DNA of 45,013 nucleotides from Nakamurella silvestris (lineage in GTDB: Bacteria; Actinomycetota; Actinomycetes; Mycobacteriales; Nakamurellaceae), in the NCBI GenBank assembly GCA_003576535.1, contig QXCQ01000220.1:1586-46598 (forward strand), given 5' to 3'. The translations under genes were made by a program, and so were the position numbers. The notes beneath the pieces were generated by a model that made no database searches, was not told the origin of the DNA, and saw only the letters and a list, made by a program, of their open reading frames with translations. Position 1 is the stretch's first letter; each line of letters opens with the position of its first letter. Positions 7,801-14,719 of this stretch are shown here, piece after piece.

Positions 7801-8871
7801 CGGGCCAACGCCGGCGATCGACAGGTCAGTGGAGGTCAGCCATGCCGCCCGGGATGCCGGGTTGTAGGACACCGCGGCCCGATCGGAGATGTTCTGGGAG
7901 AACACCGTGCTGCCGGACTCAGCACCACGAGCGGGGTATACCCAATCGATCGTCAGCGAAGGCCGGTCGGCATAAGCCGCGGAGCTGCCGTTGACCGAGA
8001 TGACATTCGCCGCCCCGGTGCCGGTCTCGGTGATCACCACACCGTTGTTGTCCAGGTCCTCATTGATCCAGGCCTGCACCAACGCGGTCGTGTAACCCTT
8101 CCACGACCCCACACCACCGGTTTCGGTGTACGTGGAGGAGGCGTACACATCCCGGTACTTCAAGGTCGGCACCAAGGTCCCGCCGGGGGTGGTCCAGTTC
8201 GTGGTGGCACCCTTGCGGTTCCAGGTCACGTTCGTGTTCCACGTCTCCGACAACGGAAGCGCCTTCAACAACGCCCCCGACCCGCCCGTGGACCCGGTTG
8301 AGGTGAACGAGGTGTACGCCTCGGTCACCTTCGCCCCGTCCTCGAGGAAATCCGGGATCGGGAAGTACAACGCCAACCGGCGCGACTGCCCGCCGGTGTC
8401 CCGTCCCACCGTCAACGTCGACGGATCACAACTGGTTGTGGTCGGGGCGGCCTCCCGCAAGGTGCACCACATCGTCGTGGACCCCAACCCCACCGACAAC
8501 GCCGACACCCCGTCCCCCGCACCGCGCTGCGCCGGCGCGTTCTCGTTTTCCACGGCTTGTTCCTCGGGGGTGATCGCGGTGATCTGCGAGGAGAACGACC
8601 CATCGGGCAGCTGATACGTCGTGGTCCCGCCCCCGGACAACTCCTCGACCAGAACCGGCTCAGTCGCCGGTTCAGCACCGACCACCGGACCCACCGGGTC
8701 CTGCGGCGGATCATCCACCACCGCAACAACTGTCGGCGCACCACTGCTCGCGCGCTGCGGGGAGGCCTGCGCAGGCAGGGCATTGGTACCACTGATCACC
8801 ACAGCCAACACGGCGGACAAACCCACCGTGTGAACCCATTTCCGCCGGAAACCGTAAGAAGAACGAACCAT
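4894..8871 (-). CDS. Secreted RHS/YD-repeat polymorphic toxin with DNRLRE domain and glycine-zipper tip
   Basis: 1325 aa from ATG 8871, which has GGAG at good spacing and opens directly into a signal peptide (residues 1-36, ending LPAQA); an upstream in-frame start at 8952 would bury the signal. A DNRLRE-type beta domain covers ~125-315 (LALYFPIPDFLEDGAKV, LSETWNTNVTW, VQAWINEDLDNNGVVI). YD/RHS repeats follow from ~440 to ~1215, for example YTYDAQGRPL and TYDTAGNL. The RHS-associated core is near 1215-1265: GLTKIGARYYDPTQGRF, QPDPSG, NPYLYAGGNP, then NDPSG. The last ~60 residues form the variable tip: GIIGGIVGAAVGVF and FLGFAAGAAAF, glycine-zipper-like and hydrophobic, with no visible nuclease or deaminase motif. 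RHS shells enclose such tips until release. The tip may be pore-forming; that is inference. Confidence 0.9.
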   Translation of the reverse strand: MVRSSYGFRRKWVHTVGLSAVLAVVISGTNALPAQASPQRASSGAPTVVAVVDDPPQDPVGPVVGAEPATEPVLVEELSGGGTTTYQLPDGSFSSQITAITPEEQAVENENAPAQRGAGDGVSALSVGLGSTTMWCTLREAAPTTTSCDPSTLTVGRDTGGQSRRLALYFPIPDFLEDGAKVTEAYTSFTSTGSTGGSGALLKALPLSETWNTNVTWNRKGATTNWTTPGGTLVPTLKYRDVYASSTYTETGGVGSWKGYTTALVQAWINEDLDNNGVVITETGTGAANVISVNGSSAAYADRPSLTIDWVYPARGAESGSTVFSQNISDRAAVSYNPASRAAWLTSTDLSIAGVGPTMTFGHVIRLLDDTTLTDTIMTSEALAKGLVKRGGGTWNLNMTDGSTWVWTGNGDYKGAGTNASLKDGTGTDKVVEFNSGVKHTYELVDGLYRLATIKDKSGNASTFAYTSATSQAVSKVTNASGRWVEFTYTSGYLTSMTDNSGRTVSYTWAGPDLASVTDADSKTTTYARSAPDPTTWPTTITSPSGYITQVWTEPSTFSGNGLGVGTLTFGQGTAEQSMWTATFPTTSTTVLKDPLLHKTTYTFDKQARITEVKDHLNHTRSNTWTANNDPQERTDALGAISEYTYDTQNAIKSITSPAIGGSGVNTPKTTFTYEASNGTSRDYRPKTVTDPQNKTSTNAYNLNGMPTTTTSPTSGTGTATVENRYQGDTGVPSCGGKTGQLCQAVDGNGNATKFTYNSVGDLIKTTPPAPAGESTMTYDSLGRLASKTDGKGSTLYYTYDPMDRITKISTTATTCPGASCMTYTYNAEGWLTGRVDPSGTTTYTYDAQGRPLTKNTPTGNSTATYDTAGNLLTHTDPGGTVGYVYDTVNRLVRLVESDGSCPALPTVPTSANSTLCTMFTYDNNDRRTKTTFPNGQTIDYVYNSSGQYTRITAKNGTTVLTDRTYNYLIPGGTKEGVLVQKMVEDPSLSSASTLDYTYDGMSRLVQAKRTTGSTVNTINIGWDDAGNRTSITVPTGTQYARYNKANQLCFTRTTTVTTNVDCGTTPTGATGYAYDGAGNQTTFGGGTNAYNAHNQNSTANNGTTAVNFTYADVRNNERTKSGTTTFANTILGMTSQTTGTANARFIREPNGNLFQMRTPACRCYYTTDNLGSVILMTNVLGNVLGKYTYTAFGATNASSGTEANNNPYRYATGYTDTHTGLTKIGARYYDPTQGRFTQPDPSGQEANPYLYAGGNPTTYNDPSGLGIPFWEAAAAGIIGGIVGAAVGVFTEDPFLGFAAGAAAFESTVAVVEGGEFGDVIAPWY

Positions 8872-9680
8872 GAACAAAGACTCCAAATCGGGAAGAACGC
8901 AGGGCAAAGCGCACACCAAGCGTTTAGAAGAAGACACCACGGGACACACCACATGGGTCTACGAGAAAGATTGCTGCGCAACGAATCCCCCGCAGCGGCG
9001 CAGCGCACCCACAGGCGACGAAGAGCACAAATCATCGAATCGGGAAATACCCGCCAAGAACCCCCGGCCCCGGAACACGGCTAACTGTTTAACCGAACGG
9101 GACGACTCGCAAGACCCAGTCCAACACGCACCAATACCCAAGATCAACACACACCGGGTGTCGAAACCCGAAACCTCGAACAACCACACCATCGAAGGTT
9201 TAACACACACTTAACATCACTGTGAGTGCACCGAACCAGGTGCCGCGAGGTGGGCCGTTAGGAGTACGCCGCGCGAGGCGGCCTGAAGTTCCGGATTTCA
9301 CACTGGTGTGGCGGCACCGGTTATCCCAGGTTAAGCCGATGAGAACTCTGGGGGAGTGGAGCGTCCTTAAGGTCCCGCCTCGGCGCATGTGGCGGCCCTG
9401 TCGGCGGACTTTTTCACCGACAGGGTCTGAGCCGAACGCGAACCCCGGGGTGGACGACCAACCTGCCTTCCGGTACCCATAACATGATCGGGGGAACATC
9501 GGCCCCTGCCGAGGGCTGTCGATGCCGCCCTGGGTTGGGGAAGCCAACACCGCCGGCCAAGCAGGTGCGCTGTATCGCCGCGGCCAGGACGGCAGGACCC
9601 TTGAGTGGTGTTCGTTTCGGATACAACAGACACAGGTTGTAGCGTTGACCCACCAACTTTTTTAACACGTCGGAGGAACC
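8872..9680. other. 809-bp divergent intergenic region
   Basis: Lies between the RHS gene (minus) and the GAF-ANTAR gene (plus), so it must hold both promoters. Short frames in it lack ribosome-binding sites and family resemblance. The part from 8872 to about 9230 is relatively AC-rich on the plus strand. The part from 9230 to 9660 is GC-rich and includes a hairpin at 9396-9425. I found no match by eye to RNase P RNA, tmRNA, 6S or SRP RNA signatures. Confidence 0.5.
9396..9425. repeat. 9-bp perfect hairpin
   Basis: CCCTGTCGG (9396-9404) and CCGACAGGG (9417-9425) form a perfect stem with a 12-base loop containing TTTTT. It could be a terminator-like structure or part of an unannotated RNA; no gene ends next to it. 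Confidence 0.45.
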
Positions 9681-10415
9681 ATGACGGCGGGGACAGGACC
9701 GGTAAACGCTGCAGACCACGACCTTCCCGAGGCCATCCGGGAGCTCGCCGAGACCCTGCTGACTGACGGTGCGGTACTCCTGGACGAGATCGTGCGCGGC
9801 GCCGTCCACGGCGTCCCCGGAGTCGCCGGCGCCGTGATCGCCGAACACACCCCCGATGACAGGCTCATCCAGCTCGCCGCCTACGGGCAAGTACCCACCG
9901 GCTTCATTCCCTCCCAGGACACCCTCGGGCATGGACCCACCCTCGATGCGGCCAACGACCCCATCGAGATACTCATCGCCGAACACGGCGCCGATCAGCG
10001 CTGGCCGGACTTCACCGCCCTCACCATGACCGGCGACGTCAAAAGCACCATGTCCGCCCCCCTCGCGTTGGGCGGAAAAGCACTCGGGGCGCTGACCTTC
10101 CTCGCCGCCGATGCCACACCCTTCGACAACGACGCCCAAGACACCGCGCTGATCTTCGCCGCCCACGCCGCCACCGTCATCGCCGCCGCCCACCGAGAAT
10201 CCGGACTCACCCAGTCCCGCGACTCCCGGGACCTCATCGGACGAGCCAAAGGCATCCTCATCGAACGGTTCAACATCACCGACCTCGTCGCCTTCGCCCT
10301 CCTCGTCCGCACCTCCAGCCAAACCAACACCAAACTCACCACCATCGCCAGGCACCTATGCGACACCGGACAACTCCCCACATCACGGCCGCCGCAACAG
10401 ACAACAGGGCCCTAA
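9681..10415 (+). CDS. GAF-ANTAR domain RNA-binding antiterminator-type regulator
   Basis: 244 aa from ATG 9681, with CGGAGGA upstream. Residues ~20-175 form a GAF sensor domain: GVPGVAGAVIAEHTPDDRLI, then MSAPLALGGKALGALTFLA. Residues ~183-235 match an ANTAR domain: SRDLIGRAKGILIERFNITD, then ALLVRTSSQTNTKLTTIA, the three-helix RNA-binding module. ANTAR proteins bind tandem hairpins in leader RNAs and prevent termination; the GAF domain would sense a small ligand or redox state. It is soluble, with no membrane segment. A 91-aa paralogue-family gene follows 34 bp later on the same strand and may be co-transcribed. No ANTAR target RNA was recognised in the window, so its regulon is unknown. Confidence 0.88.
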   Translation: MTAGTGPVNAADHDLPEAIRELAETLLTDGAVLLDEIVRGAVHGVPGVAGAVIAEHTPDDRLIQLAAYGQVPTGFIPSQDTLGHGPTLDAANDPIEILIAEHGADQRWPDFTALTMTGDVKSTMSAPLALGGKALGALTFLAADATPFDNDAQDTALIFAAHAATVIAAAHRESGLTQSRDSRDLIGRAKGILIERFNITDLVAFALLVRTSSQTNTKLTTIARHLCDTGQLPTSRPPQQTTGP

Positions 10416-10449
10416 GTCCAGTTGGCCGGTTGGTGGCAAACTCGGCTTC

Positions 10450-10725
10450 ATGGCAGACCACGAGCTCACGGCGGCCGAGATCCGCGCCCGAGTAGCCGAA
10501 GCCAACCGCAGAATCGACCCTGAATTCTGGGCCGACCGCCGCGCCAAGCACCCACTCATCACCCTTAGACCCGACGACCACACCCGGGCCTGCTGGATGA
10601 AAGCCGTTCAGACAGCCCGGCGGCGCAGGGAAAGCCAAGACCCGGAGATCATCGCACTGGCCGCAATCACCCTGTACGACACCGACCCACAGGTGTGCAC
10701 CTGCCGGAAACAGCCCGCACCCTGA
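10450..10725 (+). CDS. Small CTCR-motif protein, 91 aa
   Basis: ATG 10450 gives a helical, charged protein: TAAEIRARVAEANRRIDPEF, then a basic middle (TARRRRESQ), then DPEIIALAAITLYDTD and the terminal VCTCRKQPAP. The ribosome-binding site is weak, and the gene starts 34 bp after the GAF-ANTAR gene, which suggests coupling. The C-terminal third is clearly related to the partial protein at the left window edge (3-116), supporting a real gene. There is no signal peptide and no membrane segment. Function unknown. The CxC near the end may bind metal or be redox-active. Confidence 0.65.
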   Translation: MADHELTAAEIRARVAEANRRIDPEFWADRRAKHPLITLRPDDHTRACWMKAVQTARRRRESQDPEIIALAAITLYDTDPQVCTCRKQPAP

Positions 10726-11012
10726 GCCGACGGAACCTCGAACTACGAGGAGTATGTAGACAGACGCACAACGCATCGCCGCGATGACCTAACCGTCCAA
10801 CGAAGGATCCTGAAAAGCGCTGCGGCGCAGGCAATCTGGGTCCTACTGGTGGTGTCGCGTGTACGTCTGTTGCGAATAGCCCATTTGAGACCCAGCGGAC
10901 AAGCGCCGAGGTCGTCAGACCGTCCCGGCCCAGCCCGGATCGTTGCTCTTTGGGGCCAACCTCTGGAGCCTCAGCGATCAAGAGGATTCAACTAGCGGTT
11001 TGCGCGACATCG
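10726..11012. other. Intergenic, no feature seen
   Basis: 287 bp between convergent genes (the CTCR gene and the HAD hydrolase). No open frame with ribosome-binding site or family resemblance, and no clear terminator hairpin with T-run was recognised. Confidence 0.45.
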
Positions 11013-11720
11013 CTAGGCGGAGGGGCCATTGATCACGTGCGCCGCTGCTTCGGTGAGTGTCAACGGAGGACGGCCCGCTTCACTGCGGAGCACGAGTAGG
11101 GCATGCATACCGATTGCGCGCGCGCCGGCGATGTCTGCGGTCGGGTTGTCGCCGATCATCCAACTGTCCGGCGATGCGTTGGTCAGGCGCAGAGCCATGC
11201 GAAACGCGAGCGGATTCGGCTTCTCGAGGCCGAGGGACGCACTTGTGATCGTTCGCTCGACGAGCCTCCCAAATCCCAGAGCTTCGACGAGGTCGGGGAG
11301 TTCGGGCGCGTGATTGCTCAGAATGACGTTGGCGAATCCTGCCGTAGCTGTCATGGACAGTGCTTCGGATGCGCCGGCAATGATCTGCCAACTGCCTGGC
11401 CTGTAGTAGATCTGCGGGATCCCGGCAACCGCGCGAAGAGCCATCACACGCTGGACTCCTGCACCAACACAAGCCTGAACGAGGACGGGCGAGGAGGCCG
11501 CCCACCAGGTCGCCGCGTCAGGATAGACCCGTAGCCCGCCCGGTTCCCATCGTGGAAATCCGTCTTTGAGTCCTGGTTCCAGCTCTTCGACGGTGACGCG
11601 CGCCGCCGGGTCGACGGCCAGCACTGCTTCGCGAAGAATGCTCGACCAGTAGCCCTCACGCTCGGCCAATGTCCCGTCGAAGTCCCAGAAGACCACACGT
11701 CGCTGCCCCATGCTCCTCAC
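11013..11720 (-). CDS. HAD-superfamily hydrolase (phosphatase-like)
   Basis: 235 aa. GTG 11720 is chosen because GAGGA lies six to seven bases upstream; the ATG nine bases later has its purine run too close. Motif I is VVFWDFDGTLAE, with both nucleophile and acid/base Asp. Motif II is in the ILSNHAPELPDLVEALG segment. Motif III Lys is in GLEKPNPLAFRMAL, and motif IV is WMIGDNPTADIAGARAIGM. This is the set of a phosphoglycolate-phosphatase/haloacid-dehalogenase-like enzyme hydrolysing phosphate esters in the cytosol; the substrate cannot be read from sequence. It lies 70 bp downstream of the broken integrase on the same strand. Confidence 0.88.
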   Translation of the reverse strand: MRSMGQRRVVFWDFDGTLAEREGYWSSILREAVLAVDPAARVTVEELEPGLKDGFPRWEPGGLRVYPDAATWWAASSPVLVQACVGAGVQRVMALRAVAGIPQIYYRPGSWQIIAGASEALSMTATAGFANVILSNHAPELPDLVEALGFGRLVERTITSASLGLEKPNPLAFRMALRLTNASPDSWMIGDNPTADIAGARAIGMHALLVLRSEAGRPPLTLTEAAAHVINGPSA

Positions 11721-11790
11721 GATAGGTCCTCGGCCACTGGTGGGGAGTCCGGAACGTCCTTATCGGGCTTAGCGCCGGATGTTCAGATGA

Positions 11791-13131
11791 CTACACCTCC
11801 TGGCCGCGGGTCGGTGTTGTGCCGGCACCAATCACGTTGCGCCGAGCGTATCCGGCGAAGACGGTCCCGCTGTGTTTGGCGTGTTTTTCGATGACTTGGT
11901 CGCTGTATCCGAGTGTGTGGGCGACGATGGCGGCGGGCATGTCGAGGACGAGTTGTCGGAGTGCGCTGTTGCGGGCGCCGCGGAGGTTGATTCCCATGGC
12001 TCTGAGTTGTTGCATGAGGCGGTCGCGGTGGATGGGTTGCCCGGGGCTGGTTCCGGGGAACACCCAGGTTGCGTCGTGGTTGGCGGCGGTCGCGGTGTTG
12101 GGTCGGTTGTCTATGTGGCGCAGCAGTATTGCTGCTATCGGTGGTGGGAGTGGGATGTGTTCGCGGCCGAAGCGGATCTTCGTTTCGCCGTTGTCGTCGG
12201 TGGTGATGTCGCCGATTTGTAGTTGGCTGATCCGTGTGACGGGTTGGGCGTAGAGCAGGAGCAGGATGGCTGCGGCCCGGTAGCCGAGGGCATCGTTGGT
12301 GTCGCGGAAGCAGTTGTCCAGCAGGCGTAGTCGTTCTTGCTGGTCCAGGACCGGTGTTTGTTTTGGGTGGCGGTGCGGGAACTTGATTTTGGGTAGTTGG
12401 TTGTTGGCGATGGCCCAGATGACGAACGTTCGGGCGGTGTATCGGGTACTCGGTCCGGGGGCGAGCCAGGTGTCGAGGTGGTGTTGGCGCATTTCCTGCA
12501 AGGTGTGGCCTTGCTCGGCGAGGTAGGTGAGCAGGTTCGCTGCGACGGTGATCTCTTGTTTGGCGTTGTGGACGGGTCCGACATGGAGGCGGCCGTTCCG
12601 GTCCATCTCGCGTAGTCGCCGCAGGTGGTGCCAGGCGGCGAATCTGTTCAGGATCTTCTGTACGTCGTCGGGGTGGTTGTCGAAGCGGTGAGCGAGCCAG
12701 TTCTCGAACGCCACGAGGTGCCGGTTGCCGCCGGTGAGGATGCCGGATCGTTCACAGAGTTCGCGTATGTGCGTGGCGGTCCGCCCGGCGGGATGGCCGT
12801 TGAATGTGGCCTGCGTGAGCGGCAGGGTTCCCCGGGCCAGGCCGGTCAGCAGGTCTTTGACCTCGGGGTTGCGCAGCCAGATATGGGCGCTTCGGGCTCG
12901 CGGCTGAGCGCAGATCGCCTCGTACAGAGGGAGCAGGGCCGAGCTGACGGCCCCGGTGCCGTCGTCGAGCAGCGCCGCGAGGTCGTCTTTGAGGCAGCAG
13001 CGTGCGCACAGTCCACGTCTGTATGGGCCGTCTTCTTGGCCGCATCTGGTGCAGTGGAAGTCTTTCGGGATTTTTGCGCAGTCGCCACAGATCGGAGTGC
13101 CGTCTACTGCAAGGCCTGGCAGGAGTCGGTG
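11791..13131 (-). pseudogene. Zinc-ribbon tyrosine recombinase/integrase, likely frameshifted at 5' end
   Basis: The frame is open from the stop at 13132-13134 down to 11791, but no ATG, GTG or TTG occurs until GTG 12714, inside the protein. Upstream of that GTG the frame encodes typical integrase sequence with cysteine pairs: PICGDC, HCTRCGQEDGPYRRGLCARCC, then HIWLRNPEV and LPLTQATFNGHPAGRTA. After 12714 come FENWLAHRF, FAAWHHLRRLR, a core-binding region, and a catalytic-domain relic: QPVTRISQLQIGDI, GINLRGARNSALRQLVLDMP, VAHTLGYSD and a final FAGYARR. The family normally has several more zinc ribbons N-terminally. The 5' part is therefore lost or shifted to another frame near 13130. A 307-aa product from 12714 would lack the zinc ribbons. 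Confidence 0.75.
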
Positions 13132-13134
13132 TCA

Positions 13135-13711
13135 GGCCGGCCCGTCCCAGCATGAGCGCCCGAGACCGACGGATACGCTCGGTGGGATGGTGGCGCAGGA
13201 CGCGTAACCACGCTTCGTCCAGTTGCGGGGGGGGTGAGCTGCCATGACCCGTTGATGGAACTGGTGTACCGGGGTGGTTGTCAAGCGCACCTTGGAGTTT
13301 GGCTACACCACGGGTTCTACCGGTGGTGTGATCGAAGGTGATCGGGATCCACTCTGCGTCGCCTTGGTGATCAGGGACCACCCGGTCTTTCCCTCGAGAA
13401 CCCGGCGGCGGCCTCGGTGGTCCCGAAGGCCACCCGCCCGGCCGGGTGTGCGTCGTTTCGTACAACAATTCGCGGTTGTGACATGGTGCTTCTTCCTCGC
13501 GGACCGTGTGACTGCCGCCCGGGCCGGGCCGGTGGCCTTGCCCGGTCCAGTTCGGCCCGCCCACGACTGCGATGTGGTGGGGCCTCGCCGCCTCTCCCCC
13601 GCTACCAGCTCAGGGGTTCAGGTTCCAGGGAAGGGCCGGCACCGAACCTCGGGCCGACAGTCATGCCCGTTCGTTGTACCAACCGCCCCCGACAGCGGCC
13701 CTCGTCAAACC
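13135..13711. other. Region upstream of broken integrase; possible degraded coding sequence
   Basis: No intact gene is supported. On the minus strand ATG 13482-13484 has GAGGA upstream and starts a 37-codon frame (MSQPRIVVRNDAHPAGRVAF...) ending at 13371. Another frame then carries AEWIPITFDHTTGRTRGVAK and LDEAWLRVLRHHP, running toward the integrase frame. The pattern looks like one or two former genes broken by frameshifts, possibly the lost integrase 5' end. Confidence 0.35.
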
Positions 13712-14122
13712 TCACTCGCCCGGATTTCCCTCGGGGTAGTTCTGTCTTGCCAGCGCACTGTTCGTGGCGGCCGTCTGTGCCTCGTTCGATGTTGCCGGGA
13801 CGTCGACCATCAACGCGAGCTCGTGGAGCCCTTCCGAACTCCAACTTCCGTGCGGCAGGTGGTTGAGGGTCTGGGCGTACCAGGCGCTGTCGGCCAGCTC
13901 CACAAGCGCCTCTGCCGGCAGATCGTCCGGTGGCTGTTGCTCGAATCCGAGCAGTGCGGCGATGGTGATATGCAGACCGTCGCCGTCGAGCTCGTGGACA
14001 GCGGCGAGTAGCTCGGTCACCGGATGATCCGGCCGGCTAACATCGTCGGCGTTGATCTTTCCGTCCATCCAGGCCCCCCACCGCGTCGCAGCGGCAATGA
14101 TCCTGTCCTTGTCGGCAGTCAT
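13712..14122 (-). CDS. Hypothetical protein, 136 aa
   Basis: ATG 14122 overlaps the stop of an upstream reading frame as ATGA (14119-14122), suggesting translational coupling. The product is acidic and soluble: TADKDRIIAAATRWGAWMDG, then PVTELLAAVHELDGDGLHIT, LGFEQQPPDDLPAEALVELA, and a helical C-terminus. No signal, membrane helix or catalytic motif is apparent, and I recognise no family. An in-frame start at 14242 is possible, but that part runs through the overlapping upstream frame and looks non-coding. Confidence 0.55.
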   Translation of the reverse strand: MTADKDRIIAAATRWGAWMDGKINADDVSRPDHPVTELLAAVHELDGDGLHITIAALLGFEQQPPDDLPAEALVELADSAWYAQTLNHLPHGSWSSEGLHELALMVDVPATSNEAQTAATNSALARQNYPEGNPGE

Positions 14123-14325
14123 GCGCTGGGCCCGAAGGTCTGGCGGATCGCCTGGGTAACGGCAGCAAATTTCGTCAGCCCGTGCTCGGCCATTCCGGCG
14201 ACGAGCATGTCGTAGGTTTCCAGGTCCAAGCAAACGTTGCATTGTTCAAAACCGGTGCGGCGGACAGGGGGTGCCGGCGGCCGCTTGGAACGGCCTTGCG
14301 CGCCTGTACCGAGAATGCAGGAATG
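14119..14325 (-). pseudogene. 3' remnant of a gene coupled to the 136-aa gene
   Basis: The frame is open from a stop at 14326-14328 to TGA 14119-14121. It has no ATG or GTG before MLVAGMAEHG, where no ribosome-binding site is visible. The C-terminal stretch CNVCLDLETYDMLVAGMA, then EHGLTKFAAVTQAIRQTFGP, has protein-like composition and a CxxC, and its stop overlaps the next gene's start. This looks like the tail of a truncated gene whose 5' part was lost. Family unknown. Confidence 0.45.
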
Positions 14326-14328
14326 TCA

Positions 14329-14719
14329 ACCTGGGTGCGGGGTGGTGCGGCGCAGCATCAGTGGGCTAAAGGCCAAGCAGGACGTCTTCAATGTGAGCCG
14401 TGCGGAGTTCGAGAATGCCGGTAACAAGGGCGAGCGCCCGCGATCCGGATCCGCATATCCGAGCTGGTCTCACCCCTGTCTTGTCATCTGGGCGTGATAA
14501 AGGGTAGTGGGATCTCGTTTGAGCACACCACACGTGAAGCAGATGCAGAGAGGGTGCAAACTCTTTAGCATATAGAGCTTTTCGACGAGCTGAGGCCTTA
14601 CTCACACCAGCGTCGGGCAATGTCGATAATGTCGATCAACATGCTATGTTGTGTCGGATTCGGGCCACAGCCCGACCGCTGGGTAGAGATCCAGCGTGGT
14701 ACATCAGTTCGAGGGGCAC
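14329..14719. other. Intergenic, probable promoter region of the SLH gene
   Basis: No gene is supported. The last ~180 bases are noticeably AT-richer than the neighbours and include TATGTT within ATGCTATGTTGTG (about 14640-14652), a possible -10 element for the gene at 14720; no good -35 partner is evident. Confidence 0.3.

Noticed and set aside
9230-9660. Possible structured non-coding RNA gene
   Set aside because: The GC-rich hairpin content is suggestive, but no signature of RNase P, tmRNA, 6S, SRP or a group II intron domain V could be recognised, so no RNA gene is called.
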